Origin: Ignisphaera cupida | Lineage (GTDB): Archaea > Thermoproteota > Thermoprotei_A > Sulfolobales > Ignisphaeraceae | Reading direction: 5' to 3' | NCBI RefSeq assembly: GCF_030186535.1 | Contig: NZ_JASNVW010000002.1 | Coordinates: 82,001 to 146,000 of the forward strand | Length of the DNA: 64,000 bases | Shown: positions 1 to 8,556 of the stretch, one piece after another | How the letters are laid out: each line of letters starts with the position of its first letter | Numbering within the stretch: position 1 is the stretch's first letter | Translations under genes and position numbers: made by a program | Notes under the pieces: model-generated | Told to the model about the DNA's origin: nothing | Databases searched by the model: none | The model's input: only the letters and a program-made list of their open reading frames with translations

Positions 1-238
1 CTATTGTAAGTGAATTTAGTAATGCAGCAGGTATAACATCAAATAGGTTTTGACCTGTTAATGTTGTGCCAAATGGGTATTGCAAAGATGGTGGAAGACC
101 TTGTGGAACTTGATACCATCTACCTGGATTAGTTTTTACAAAATATCTCAGATGTATAATGCTGAATAATACAATGAACAAAAATACTGCAAGCGCAACT
201 ATAAATACTTTATCTCTGATTAATTCTCTGTAGCCCAT
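1..238 (-). CDS. Oligopeptide ABC transporter permease, DppC-like (partial)
   Basis: This is the first 79 residues of a membrane permease; the rest lies beyond the left edge. Read on the minus strand from ATG at 238 it begins MGYRELIRDKVFIVALAVF, with one hydrophobic segment at about residues 10-27. It is followed by the extracytoplasmic stretch with PFGTTLTGQNLFDVIP, which resembles the PLGTDxxGRDxF motif after the first helix of DppC/OppC permeases. The gene lies 16 bases after a DppB-like gene on the same strand, the usual DppB-DppC order. It would pair with that protein as the channel of a peptide or oligosaccharide importer. The substrate cannot be told from this fragment. Confidence 0.8.
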   Translation of the reverse strand, partial: MGYRELIRDKVFIVALAVFLFIVLFSIIHLRYFVKTNPGRWYQVPQGLPPSLQYPFGTTLTGQNLFDVIPAALLNSLTI

Positions 239-254
239 ATTTAATCACCATTCT

Positions 255-1262
255 TCACTGTCCAGGGTATCTTATCCTCGGATCTATCAATGGATATATT
301 AAATCAAGTATAAAAGTGGCTATTGCAACACCTACAATTGATAGATATGTTATTCCCAACATTAAATTGTAATCAGCATTTATTACAGATACCACAAGCA
401 ATATTCCTATTCCAGGATAGGAAAACAAGTATTCTACAAGAGCATTACCTGTGAACATCATTCCTAAACTTAGTAGCAAGTATGTGAATTGTGGTGCTAA
501 TGAATTTCTGAATACATATTGGAATATGGTTCTGCTTGGAGCACCTCTAAGCCTAGCAAATTGTATGAAGTCTTCGTTCTTTAACTTTATAGCTAGGTTA
601 TGCATGGATAAGAAGTTGCCCATCCACCCCCAAAGAATTAGCGCACCCAATGGAGCTATGGATCGCTGTAATGCCATTATCATAATCTGATACCACGAAG
701 CCCCTACGAATGTACCAGTAGCTATAGAACCTTTTAATACAAGTACATATAGTATTAAATATGCTGTAGCAAGTATTGCAAAAGGAATTGGGTTTAAACC
801 TAGAGCTATAACTTCAAGAGTTCTTGCAAGTTTTCTTCTCTTTGTTAAAGCTGTTAAAGCACCTAAAATATTTCCAATAAGCCATGTTGTTATTGATGCT
901 AAGAGGAGTAGAAGTATTGTCCAAGGCAAGGCATTCATAATTATTGATATTGCAGGTGTGGGGAAATATGCAAATGAAGGCCCTAAATTCCCTGTTAAAT
1001 AGTTGCGTATAAATCTAAAATATTGCTCTATAGGAGATCCCGATAAACCAAATATCTCATACAATGTGTTTCTCATAGTAGCTATTTCTTCTGGGCGCAT
1101 ACTCATAGCATATGATAATAAGCGTGATACTAGTATATCAGCAGGATTAAAAGGCATAGCTCTCGATATAATAAATACTATTGTTAGTCCAATCCAAATT
1201 GTTACAAACATCCTAATAACACGAATTATTATGTATTTTGCTAAAGGATGCAGAGACTTCAC
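255..1262 (-). CDS. Oligopeptide ABC transporter permease, DppB-like
   Basis: A 335-residue integral membrane protein of the binding-protein-dependent transport permease family. The first helix (about 12-33) is followed by a region typical of DppB proteins. A core of about five more helices includes the cytoplasmic EAA-type loop near residues 225-255 (FIQFARLRGAPSRTIF), the contact site for the ATPase subunit, then LVEYLFSYPGIGILL, a strong DppB signature. Length fits the family. The start is GTG at 1262; a T/A-rich TATA-like element lies about 50-60 bases upstream. The DppC partner follows directly. It would form a heterodimeric channel for peptide or sugar import in the cytoplasmic membrane; substrate unknown. 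Confidence 0.92.
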   Translation of the reverse strand: MKSLHPLAKYIIIRVIRMFVTIWIGLTIVFIISRAMPFNPADILVSRLLSYAMSMRPEEIATMRNTLYEIFGLSGSPIEQYFRFIRNYLTGNLGPSFAYFPTPAISIIMNALPWTILLLLLASITTWLIGNILGALTALTKRRKLARTLEVIALGLNPIPFAILATAYLILYVLVLKGSIATGTFVGASWYQIMIMALQRSIAPLGALILWGWMGNFLSMHNLAIKLKNEDFIQFARLRGAPSRTIFQYVFRNSLAPQFTYLLLSLGMMFTGNALVEYLFSYPGIGILLVVSVINADYNLMLGITYLSIVGVAIATFILDLIYPLIDPRIRYPGQ

Positions 1263-1807
1263 CTAACACTTTTCACTGTTCATATGCACGATAGAGTAAT
1301 GAGATTCAGCAAAATAAATCTTTATGGTTTTCATAAAAACATTTTTCCTAAATTTTCATACCAAAATGCTATCAAAAAATCACAATCTATCCATTTGCAG
1401 AATCCCAACATTAAGATATATGTGGTAAACATAATTGATGTCTCTACAGAGGTATGTACTGGATATACACATTCTTGAAAATTGTAGAATTCCTCTCATT
1501 TCATTATAGATTAGTTGTAATAACATTTTATCATGTCTCAAAGCATGTATTGCTTGAAAAATATTTGGAAAAAGCTCTAGGAGACTGTTAATATAGTAAT
1601 TGATAATAAAGTGTTGGAATATATCACTTTGGAATAGCTCCTAAATAATTGTTGATGCTTCTACAATATACTAATAAATGTAAAGAAAAGGAATTAGTTA
1701 GAAGAGTTGTGATTCCAGAAATTTGTGTGAATATAACAATCCTAATATGCTGAAGTTAGTTTTATCAACAATTTAACATTTATTTAATTGCTTACCTACA
1801 TACCACA
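1263..1807. other. AT-rich intergenic region
   Basis: A 545-base stretch between two minus-strand genes. It is very AT-rich, with short spurious open frames but no recognisable protein. A 6-bp inverted repeat (AAAGTG / CACTTT) near 1610-1632 is the only visible structure. The promoter for the permease gene should lie near 1311-1325, where the minus strand reads a TTTATTTT-like box. No RNA gene or repeat family was recognised. Confidence 0.5.
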
Positions 1808-3004
1808 TTAATTGCTAAATAGTCTTTTCAATGCTAACTTTACTTGTTCACGATCTATTTGATTGCCTTTGAATTCTATTATGTCTACAACTTTAAACTT
1901 AGATAGTAGCTCCTTTAACTTTTTGCCTGCTACAGAACCCCATCCATAGGATGCTAAGATGAGTATTTTCTTGTTTTCAGGTATTTTTGCATTAATAAGA
2001 TTTGCTATGTGTTTCATTAAGTGGAAAATGTCTGCATCATATGTTGATGTGGCTAGAACTATGTTTTCAGAGTCTAGCACATCACCAATTATATCGCTTT
2101 CCGCATCTCTATGAGTATCTGTGAATCCATATATTCTGTACTTTGCTTCAATATTTTTAATTTCTTCTTCAACAATTTTCACAGCTTTTTCAACAAATCT
2201 ATACATGGAGGTGTAGACTATTGTGGTTTTGTTCTTTACAAACTGCTTTGAGCTCCAAAATTTGTATAACTCTAGAATTGGTTTCAAATCTCTGTATAAT
2301 GGTCCATGACCAGTTGCAACAATTCTTATATCAAGATTCTGGTTTTGAAGTTTAGCTAAGTTCTTTTGAACCCAGTCTATGTACTTGCCAATTATGTTAG
2401 CAAAATACTTTTTTGAATACCATTTGAACAAGTTTTTCTCTTTCTCATCCATATCATCAAAAAACACTTTTGATGGTATTCCATAAGAACCGAAAACATC
2501 GCATGAAAACAGCATTTTCTCTTCCTGCAGGTAACTAACTATGGTATCTGGCCAGTGAAGCCATGGAACATGAATAAATTTCAGAGTGTATCCACTAAAA
2601 GTAATATTTTCATTATCTGATACAGCTTTAAACTTTGTATTTAAGCCGTAGAAAGAGTTCAAAAGATCTTTAACCATTGGATGACCAACAACAATTGCAT
2701 CTACAATTGAAAGCAGGTTTTTAAGTGATCCACTATGGTCAGGCTCTGTATGGTGCACAACAACATATTTAATGTCTTTTAAATCAACATGCTGCTTCAA
2801 TGTTTCAATAAATAATTCTCCATATGTATGCTTCCACCCATCAAAAACTATGGCACCTTCTGGAAGCGTGGCAATATAAGCATTGTATGTCACACCCTCT
2901 GGTATGTACCACAAACCCTCAAAATACTTTGTTTCATCATCACAAAGCCTAAGCATTAAAACATTTTTAGTTATTCTAGATACCTCAACCTTTGGTATGG
3001 GCAA
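1808..3004 (-). CDS. Flavodiiron protein (A-type, FprA-like)
   Basis: A 398-residue protein with the two-domain build of flavodiiron proteins, soluble cytoplasmic enzymes that reduce O2 to water or NO to N2O. The metallo-beta-lactamase-like half (about 1-245) carries a full set of diiron ligands: H85, E87, D89 and H90 in HHTEPDHSG, H150 in LHWPDT, D169 in SCDVFG, and H233 in TGHGP. The flavodoxin-like half (about 255-398) keeps the late SYGWGSVAGKK motif, but the usual FMN phosphate loop (SMYGST-like) reads TSMYRFVEK. Start is TTG at 3004, since homologues begin with the same PKVEVSRIT stretch. It stands alone, so the electron donor is not shown by context. A role in oxygen defence is inferred. 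Confidence 0.9.
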   Translation of the reverse strand: MPIPKVEVSRITKNVLMLRLCDDETKYFEGLWYIPEGVTYNAYIATLPEGAIVFDGWKHTYGELFIETLKQHVDLKDIKYVVVHHTEPDHSGSLKNLLSIVDAIVVGHPMVKDLLNSFYGLNTKFKAVSDNENITFSGYTLKFIHVPWLHWPDTIVSYLQEEKMLFSCDVFGSYGIPSKVFFDDMDEKEKNLFKWYSKKYFANIIGKYIDWVQKNLAKLQNQNLDIRIVATGHGPLYRDLKPILELYKFWSSKQFVKNKTTIVYTSMYRFVEKAVKIVEEEIKNIEAKYRIYGFTDTHRDAESDIIGDVLDSENIVLATSTYDADIFHLMKHIANLINAKIPENKKILILASYGWGSVAGKKLKELLSKFKVVDIIEFKGNQIDREQVKLALKRLFSN

Positions 3005-3033
3005 TCACCAAAAATTTTAGCCTGTTAAGCAAA

Positions 3034-3049
3034 ATAATAAAAGCTTTTT
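3034..3049 (-). promoter_or_regulatory. Probable archaeal promoter (box A) of the flavodiiron gene
   Basis: On the minus strand this reads AAAAAGCTTTTATTAT, an A-rich BRE followed by a TATA-like box about 30-45 bases upstream of the TTG start. It resembles the box in front of the hydrogenase operon (AAAGCTTTTAT). Assigned by sequence likeness and spacing only. Confidence 0.5.
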
Positions 3050-3197
3050 AGTGACAACACCCTTAATGCTAAATGAAATTAGTAGTGCGCTAAGCAAAAT
3101 CAGATTCATAACAAGTTGCAATACTATTGCTTGTGTTTTTCTCATTTATCACAAAAACTTTTAATGCGTGTCATTGCAACACTTCATTCTTTAGCTG

Positions 3198-3317
3198 GTG
3201 TCCAATATTGTGGAGATAGATCCAATGATAACACTGGGATATGTAGTATCAATACTAGCACTAGTTATTGGGGTTTTGGTAGGGGTATATAAAGAGGTTA
3301 GGAATAGAGGTGAATGA
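3198..3317 (+). CDS. Small single-helix membrane protein before the symporter
   Basis: A short open frame that ends in TGA at 3315-3317, overlapping the symporter ATG at 3314 in an ATGA junction. Possible starts are GTG 3198 (39 residues), GTG 3210 (35) or ATG 3225 (30). All versions carry a single strongly hydrophobic segment (ITLGYVVSILALVIGVLVGV) followed by the basic tail YKEVRNRGE, as in a one-helix inner-membrane protein. A TATA-like CTTTTAATG at about 3158-3166 would place transcription start close to the GTG codons. Some prokaryotic SSS-family symporters are preceded by a small membrane partner; I do not recognise the family here. The translational coupling argues that it is real and works with the symporter. 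Confidence 0.6.
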   Translation: MSNIVEIDPMITLGYVVSILALVIGVLVGVYKEVRNRGE

Positions 3318-4819
3318 TTATTGTGGTGCAGCAAACGGTTTTTGACATTGATGCAGCAATTATCTTTGTAGTAATAGCCACATCAATAGTAATTGGTTTT
3401 ATAGGCTATAGAGCAAATAAGACAGTATCGCAATTTCTGTTTGCAAATAAGGCGCTGGGTTCATGGCTATTAGCATTTTCGATAATGTCAACATACTATA
3501 GTGCAGCGTCGTTTCTTGGTGGTGGTGGAGCTACATACTTGTATAATCTAGGGTTTGGTGCATGGCTAACAGCATGGCATGTTATAGGAGTTCTAATTCT
3601 ATGGTTTGTTGTAGCAAGCAAGTTATTTGATTACGTGTCAAAAACTAATGTGTTAAGCATTCCAGAACTAATTGAGCATAGATATAAAAGCTTTGGAGCT
3701 AGGGTTATAGCATCATCGATAATAATATTGTTGTTCACGCTATATCTTGTGAGTGTATATAAAAGTGGAGCTATTGTCATTGCAAAACAGTTTAGTATAG
3801 ACTTCTCAATAGCTCTACTGATACTTGTAATCCCGGTTTTGATATACATTGTTGTTGGGGGTATGAGAGCTGCAGCAATAAACAATCTATTCCTGGGAAC
3901 ATTGATGCTTGTAGCCGCTGCATTAACATTTTACTACATAATGTCATATGTTGGAGGACCAATGGAGGGCTTGAAGAAGCTATCCAACACTACTATACTC
4001 GGCAAATATCCAGGTGACTTGTGGCTTAGAATAGATGGTATGGGACCACCACAAGCAATGAAAGAAAATGCTGTTCCGCAACTTATTATGAGTATAGCAT
4101 TCTCTATTGGAATGGCTCAAGTGGCTTTGCCAAATCTTTTACTGCAATTCTATGCAGCTAGAGATAAAAAAGCTATATCTAGAGGAAGAATAATTGGTCC
4201 TGTACTAGTTGCTTTATATGCCATGCTCATGTTTTCATTAGGTGCTTTTGCACATTTAATAATAGACAATAAGCTTTCGAAGGAACAGGTTACTGCATTG
4301 ATGAAGGATGTGGACTGGGTAATACCAACAACAATTTCTATGATAGTAGAGCCCGGGTTGAGGGGAATCATAATAGCAGGCCCCATAGCAGCATCAATGA
4401 CAACAATAGCACTTACAGTTTTAACAATTGCAAATACCGTTGTAAGAGACTTTATACAGCCATTTAAAAACATAGAAAAAGAGTCAACGCTTGTTCTAAC
4501 AGCAAAAATAGCTTCAATTATGTTCTCACTCATACCAATACCGCTGGCGCTAACTCAAAACCAGCTAATAATAGATTTAGTTTCAGCATCATTTGGAACA
4601 ATATTTGCATGTTTTATAGGTCCAGTAACAATAGGTTTATACTGGAAAAAAGCATCTAGAGAAGCTGCAATTGCTTCTATGCTTATAGGAGCTGTAACTG
4701 GTGTTACATGGTATATGCTTATATATAGAAAATACACATGGATACACTCAACAATACCAGCAACAATATTAGCAATTCTAACCTTTACAATACTAAGTAT
4801 TACAACAAAGCAAAAATGA
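3314..4819 (+). CDS. Sodium:solute symporter (SSS family)
   Basis: A 501-residue polytopic membrane protein with about 13 hydrophobic helices. Family marks include the early FLFANKALGSWLLAFSIMST segment, the glycine-rich SFLGGGGATYLYNLGFG, VVGGMRAAAINNLFLG at about residue 175-195, and the intracellular ISRGRIIGP loop. Length matches SSS symporters (PutP/PanF group, 480-550 residues), which couple uptake of a solute to Na+ entry. The ATG overlaps the stop of a small single-helix protein, suggesting co-translation. A T-rich tract follows the gene. The substrate (amino acid, organic acid or vitamin) cannot be told from sequence alone. Confidence 0.9.
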   Translation: MIIVVQQTVFDIDAAIIFVVIATSIVIGFIGYRANKTVSQFLFANKALGSWLLAFSIMSTYYSAASFLGGGGATYLYNLGFGAWLTAWHVIGVLILWFVVASKLFDYVSKTNVLSIPELIEHRYKSFGARVIASSIIILLFTLYLVSVYKSGAIVIAKQFSIDFSIALLILVIPVLIYIVVGGMRAAAINNLFLGTLMLVAAALTFYYIMSYVGGPMEGLKKLSNTTILGKYPGDLWLRIDGMGPPQAMKENAVPQLIMSIAFSIGMAQVALPNLLLQFYAARDKKAISRGRIIGPVLVALYAMLMFSLGAFAHLIIDNKLSKEQVTALMKDVDWVIPTTISMIVEPGLRGIIIAGPIAASMTTIALTVLTIANTVVRDFIQPFKNIEKESTLVLTAKIASIMFSLIPIPLALTQNQLIIDLVSASFGTIFACFIGPVTIGLYWKKASREAAIASMLIGAVTGVTWYMLIYRKYTWIHSTIPATILAILTFTILSITTKQK

Positions 4820-4836
4820 CTATAAAAATCAACTAA

Positions 4837-4864
4837 TTTTGTTTTTTATTTTATTTTTATTTTT
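4837..4864 (+). terminator. T-rich terminator after the symporter
   Basis: A run of about 28 bases, nearly all T, starts 17 bases after the symporter stop, in the gap between two convergent genes. Oligo-T tracts on the non-template strand are the main archaeal intrinsic termination signal. No hairpin is needed or seen. Confidence 0.6.
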
Positions 4865-4883
4865 AAATACACAGCAAAATAAA

Positions 4884-5837
4884 TTAAAGCATTTTAGTCA
4901 TTATGTAATAATGCTTTACTCTTTCAATGCCAGGTACCTGAGCATAGAAAAATAAATGCGAAGTCCAAGGTATTACAGCATGTCTAAATCCCATTTCCTT
5001 TAAATCATTCAATGCTTTAAAGAGAAGAACAGTGCCAACTCCAAGTCTTCTTTTACTTGGATCAACACCTATTGGTCCAAACTCGTTTTTCCCCATTCTA
5101 AGATATACTGAAAATCCTATTAGTTCATTTTCTTGTTCAGCTATCCATATAGATGGTGGTTTATTTCTAAACGCATATAGAGACTCTAAGCGCCAAAACG
5201 GAGAATCAAAAGTCTTTCCAACCCAGTGACTAACCCTCTCAGCCTCATTCTCAACACCTCTTCTAAACTTGACACCCTCAGAAACAAGCTTACTCTCTAA
5301 TTTTCTAACCCTCTTTAAGTAAACGAATTGCGCCAGATTTACCTCATAATTAACTGTTTCTTCTTTCTTTGAGTATCCCCTAGACTCAAAAAATTCTAAA
5401 TAGTTTTCGTAAAGAGTATTTATTCCAGGCATGAAATAATAAGGTGCATAGGCATAGAGAACAACATACTTCTTACCACGGCCCTTACTCATTAACTCAA
5501 ACTCTAATAAAAGCTTATCCAAAACACCTCTCCACTCATCACTAGATAAATCTGGGTCTACAACAAGCTCTTTAATCCATATAACATCTCTATATTTCTC
5601 AACAACCTCACTAGGCTCTTTAGCAATTTCAACACCAGCCAAAAAACCTCTAACATTACCAAAATCATCAAATATGAAAAGGGTTAGCTCTTCATCAAAA
5701 TTGGCATCATCTACAATAAAGGACTTGAATATGCCGCAATCAACATTATCAAAAGGAAAAGCCTTGTTATGAAATCTACATACATAATCTAAAAGCTTTT
5801 CATCTCTAACATCCCTATAAAGAGCTACTTTAAACAT
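4884..5837 (-). CDS. Tandem GNAT-type N-acetyltransferase
   Basis: A 317-residue protein that looks like two GNAT folds in a row. The C-terminal half (about 185-317) has a clear acetyl-CoA motif A, FGPIGVDPSKRRLGVGTVLL, after an IGFSVYLRM strand. The N-terminal half (about 1-170) shows IWIKELVVDPDLSSDEWRGV, a matching strand-turn-helix without the Q/RxxGxG/A pyrophosphate loop, so only the second half is likely catalytic. The substrate is unknown. It is a single gene facing the symporter. A 7-bp inverted repeat (GCTTTAG / CTAAAGC, 5894-5919) lies about 57 bases before its start and might be an operator. Confidence 0.8.
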   Translation of the reverse strand: MFKVALYRDVRDEKLLDYVCRFHNKAFPFDNVDCGIFKSFIVDDANFDEELTLFIFDDFGNVRGFLAGVEIAKEPSEVVEKYRDVIWIKELVVDPDLSSDEWRGVLDKLLLEFELMSKGRGKKYVVLYAYAPYYFMPGINTLYENYLEFFESRGYSKKEETVNYEVNLAQFVYLKRVRKLESKLVSEGVKFRRGVENEAERVSHWVGKTFDSPFWRLESLYAFRNKPPSIWIAEQENELIGFSVYLRMGKNEFGPIGVDPSKRRLGVGTVLLFKALNDLKEMGFRHAVIPWTSHLFFYAQVPGIERVKHYYIMTKML

Positions 5838-6451
5838 AACATTTCACCTAGATCCAATGAAAATACAAAAAGCAAAGCAATAATATGCATTTCGCTTTAG
5901 AAAGCAGCAATGCTAAAGCAAATCAATAAGAATTTTGGTACTCTATTAAGGTAAAAATAAATTTACGTCCTTCTCTCAACCTTTTTGTTAATTACACCTT
6001 CCTCAAGAATTTAATAAATGTTAACCCTAAGTTAAAGTAGCGATTAGTATATGATGATGAAGAGCGCTTGAAACTCAAACTAATAAGAACTAAGAACTAA
6101 CAAAGTACTTTAAAATAAAGATTCCCATCCCTAGAATTGGAAGGAGGTTAAAACAGTCAAATCCTTCTGATTTGAAGATTAGCCTTTGTTAAAGAGCCTT
6201 TACACAAATCTTGCCTTTATTTGTGTCTTACATGTACTTAAGATTTGTAAGTCCAAGATTTCGTGTAATTAATTGTGTTTTTGGCATTATCTTATTTAGA
6301 TAACTTGGATAAGAATTGAATTAAAATATGTGTTCAGTTCTTCACATTACAATATTATTGCATACTAACTAGTAAAGAGCATATGTATTGAGAATATAAT
6401 GTTAGAAGAAAAGCTTTTATTCCCCTCCATAGCAAACAGACTTAGCTAAAA
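5838..6451. other. Long intergenic region with several hairpins
   Basis: A 614-base AT-rich gap between the divergent acetyltransferase and hydrogenase genes. It holds four short inverted repeats: GCTTTAG / CTAAAGC (5894-5919), TCAAATC / GATTTGA (6157-6175, 5-base loop), ACACAAAT / ATTTGTGT (6202-6226, 9-base loop) and CTTACA / TGTAAG just after it. No open frame of note is present. It must hold promoters for both sides and may include a structured leader or small RNA, but I recognise no known RNA family. Confidence 0.45.
6405..6421 (+). promoter_or_regulatory. Probable promoter of the Mbh hydrogenase operon
   Basis: The stretch GAAGAAAAGCTTTTATT is an A-rich BRE plus TATA-like box whose centre lies about 35 bases before the TTG start at 6452. 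Transcription would start some 25 bases downstream, leaving almost no leader. Called from composition and spacing. Confidence 0.55.
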
Positions 6452-6910
6452 TTGTTGAGGTTTCAAAAATTGGAGAGTATCAAGCTTATTAGGTACTCTC
6501 CGTGGCTTGTTCATTTCAATACTGGTGCTTGTAATGGTTGTGATATAGAGGTTCTCGCAGCTATAACCCCTCTATATGATCCTGAGAGATATGGAGTCAG
6601 ACTTGCTCCTTCTATTAGACATGGAGATATTCTTGTTGTTACAGGTGTTGTTACCAAGAAGTCTGCGGAAAGGTTGAAGAGATTATATGAGCAAATGCCT
6701 GGTGTTAAATATGTTGTTGCTGTAGGTTCATGTGCATATGATGGAGGTGTTTTTAAGGGTAGTTATAGTGTTGTTGGTGGTGCAAACAAGGTTGTTCCTG
6801 TTCATGCTTATGTGCCTGGCTGTCCCCCGAGGCCTGATGAGATTCTTAGAGCACTTCTTCTACTTTTGCAAAGAGAAAAGCAAGAGGTGTTAGAAGCTGG
6901 CGGCAAGTAG
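6452..6910 (+). CDS. mbhJ: Membrane-bound hydrogenase small subunit MbhJ (NuoB-like)
   Basis: A 152-residue NuoB/MbhJ-type protein that carries the [4Fe-4S] cluster nearest the NiFe site. The cluster ligands are visible: CNGCDIEV at about 27-34, GSCAYDGG near residue 90-97 and GCPPRPDEIL near 123-132. It passes electrons from the ferredoxin-like MbhN to the large subunit MbhL at the cytoplasmic face of the membrane. It is the first gene of a 13-gene same-strand operon. The start is TTG at 6452, placed just downstream of a good TATA box; a second TTG at 6470 is possible. Confidence 0.93.
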   Translation: MLRFQKLESIKLIRYSPWLVHFNTGACNGCDIEVLAAITPLYDPERYGVRLAPSIRHGDILVVTGVVTKKSAERLKRLYEQMPGVKYVVAVGSCAYDGGVFKGSYSVVGGANKVVPVHAYVPGCPPRPDEILRALLLLLQREKQEVLEAGGK

Positions 6911-6914
6911 AGGT

Positions 6915-7346
6915 GTGGATGATGTATTGAAGCAATATATGGTTAGAAAAGAGTTTATGAAGCCAAATAGAGATGTGTACGTAGTTAACGCAAAGAACAT
7001 TAGAGATGTTATGAAGGCTTTGAAAGAATCTTATAGTGGGGGTATATACTTAGCAACAATAGCTGCTGTAGATAAGGTGAAGGAAAATGTTTTTGAGCTA
7101 AACTACTTTATTCACATAGTTTACCTAAGCAAAACAATTGTTATAAAAACAACTGTACCTAGAGATAACCCAAGAATAGACACAGTCATAGACATATTTC
7201 CAGGGGCTTACGAGGCTGAAGCAGAAGCCTATGATCTAATGGGTATAGAATTTGTAGGTAATAAATACTTGAAGAGACCATTCTTTGCACCAGTTGATGT
7301 AGTTGCTCAAAATATTTACCCACTAAGAAAAGATGCTCCGGTGTAG
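6915..7346 (+). CDS. mbhK: Membrane-bound hydrogenase subunit MbhK (NuoC-like)
   Basis: A 143-residue protein related to the 30-kDa subunit of complex I (NuoC). The typical C-terminal signature is present as FPGAYEAEAEAYDLMGIEF and YLKRPFFAPVD. It has no cofactor and helps to hold the large subunit in the hydrogenase arm. It starts at ATG 6918 or the GTG three bases earlier, with a GGTG ribosome site overlapping the end of mbhJ, and stops just before mbhL. Confidence 0.88.
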   Translation: MDDVLKQYMVRKEFMKPNRDVYVVNAKNIRDVMKALKESYSGGIYLATIAAVDKVKENVFELNYFIHIVYLSKTIVIKTTVPRDNPRIDTVIDIFPGAYEAEAEAYDLMGIEFVGNKYLKRPFFAPVDVVAQNIYPLRKDAPV

Positions 7347-7350
7347 AAAA

Positions 7351-8556
7351 ATGGCGGAGCGTGAAGCCACAACAGTAATTAAAATTCCAATAACACTTGA
7401 CATACCCATAGGGCCTCAGCACCCAGCTATACATGAACCTGTTATGCTTAAGATCTATGCCGATGGTGAGGAGGTTGTTCATGCTGAGGTCAACACGGGT
7501 TATAATCATAGAGGAATAGAAAAGCTTATGGAGAAAAACTCCTTCTACAAGGATAAATTCATATCTTCAAGAGTATGTGGAATATGCAATGCTGTTCACG
7601 AGAATTGTTATACAAGAGCTGTTGAGTACTTAGCTGGGCTAGAGCCATCGCCACGAGCAAAATACATAAGGGTTTTGGCTATGGAGCTTGAGAGGATACA
7701 CAGTCACATGCTAATTAATGCTATTATGGCTGAGGTAATAGGCTTTGACACTTTATTCATGTATATAATGAGGGATAGAGAACTTGTTATGAAGGCAAAG
7801 GAGATTCTAACAGGTAATAGAGTTGAAGCAGAAATACACATGTTTGGTGGTGTTAGAAGAGACATAGATGATGTTAAGAAGGATAAAATAATGGATATTC
7901 TAAAGAAGTTAGAACCCAGATTAAAATACTATAGAAAGCTATTTGAGGAGGATCCAACAATTAATAGTAGATTAGCTGAGATTGGAATACTAAAACCCGA
8001 AACAGTATTGGGATATTCTCTTCTCGGCCCCATTCTAAGGGGTAGTGGCATCAAGAGCGATGTTAGAGCTGAGGATAAATATGATGCTTATGGAGAAATA
8101 CCATGGACTGTAATAACAAGACCTGAAGGAGATTCTCTTGCTAGAATGCTTGTGAGATGGGATGAGGCGTTAGAGTCTCTTGAGATTTGCAAATACATTC
8201 TTGAGCATCTTCCCCAAGGCCCTGCTGTTGTTGATGAAAGAAAACTTCCTAGAGTATTTCCACCTGGAGAGTCTTATGCTAGGGTTGAGGCTCCTAGAGG
8301 AGAACTTGTTTACTACATAAATAGTGTTGGTGGTGCAAACCCCTATAGAGTGAAGATAAGAACACCATCAGCAGTAAACATAATTAATAGTGCTTTTAGC
8401 TATGTTGGTCACAGTATTGCTGATGTGCCGGTAATACTTGTTAGCTATGATCCATGCATATCATGTATGGAAAGAGCTATTGTTTTAGATTTGAAGAATA
8501 ATGTTGAAAAAAGAGTTCCGTTGAAATACATAGCCCAGAAGAAGGTGAGGCTATGA
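7351..8556 (+). CDS. mbhL: [NiFe] hydrogenase large subunit MbhL (NuoD-like)
   Basis: The catalytic subunit, 401 residues from ATG 7351. That start fits a GGTG ribosome site 8 bases upstream; an in-frame ATG at 7333 would overlap mbhK. Both NiFe-binding pairs are intact: C76 and C79 in RVCGICNAVH, and C369 and C372 in DPCISCMER. So this is a true hydrogenase, not the cysteine-depleted homologue of sulfur-reducing Mbs/Mbx complexes. After the arginine there is a 26-residue tail (AIVLDLKNNVEKR...). In E. coli HycE a similar tail is removed by a HycI-type protease after nickel insertion. It reduces protons to H2 with electrons from ferredoxin. Confidence 0.95.
   Translation: MAEREATTVIKIPITLDIPIGPQHPAIHEPVMLKIYADGEEVVHAEVNTGYNHRGIEKLMEKNSFYKDKFISSRVCGICNAVHENCYTRAVEYLAGLEPSPRAKYIRVLAMELERIHSHMLINAIMAEVIGFDTLFMYIMRDRELVMKAKEILTGNRVEAEIHMFGGVRRDIDDVKKDKIMDILKKLEPRLKYYRKLFEEDPTINSRLAEIGILKPETVLGYSLLGPILRGSGIKSDVRAEDKYDAYGEIPWTVITRPEGDSLARMLVRWDEALESLEICKYILEHLPQGPAVVDERKLPRVFPPGESYARVEAPRGELVYYINSVGGANPYRVKIRTPSAVNIINSAFSYVGHSIADVPVILVSYDPCISCMERAIVLDLKNNVEKRVPLKYIAQKKVRL

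Noticed and set aside
1248-1478. Open frame of 76 codons after the permease gene
   Set aside because: It overlaps the permease start on the other strand, has no ribosome site and encodes a low-complexity peptide with no family likeness.
6047-6110. Box C-like ATGATGATGA as a possible C/D box RNA
   Set aside because: No box D (CTGA) at the proper distance and no C' box; direct repeats of AACTAAG nearby do not help.
6120-6160. GGAAGGAGGTTAAAAC as a CRISPR repeat or leader
   Set aside because: It occurs only once, with no regularly spaced copies; no cas genes are nearby.
7333-7350. Upstream ATG for MbhL (MLRCRK...)
   Set aside because: It would overlap mbhK by 14 bases, while ATG 7351 has a GGTG site 8 bases upstream and fits the family start.
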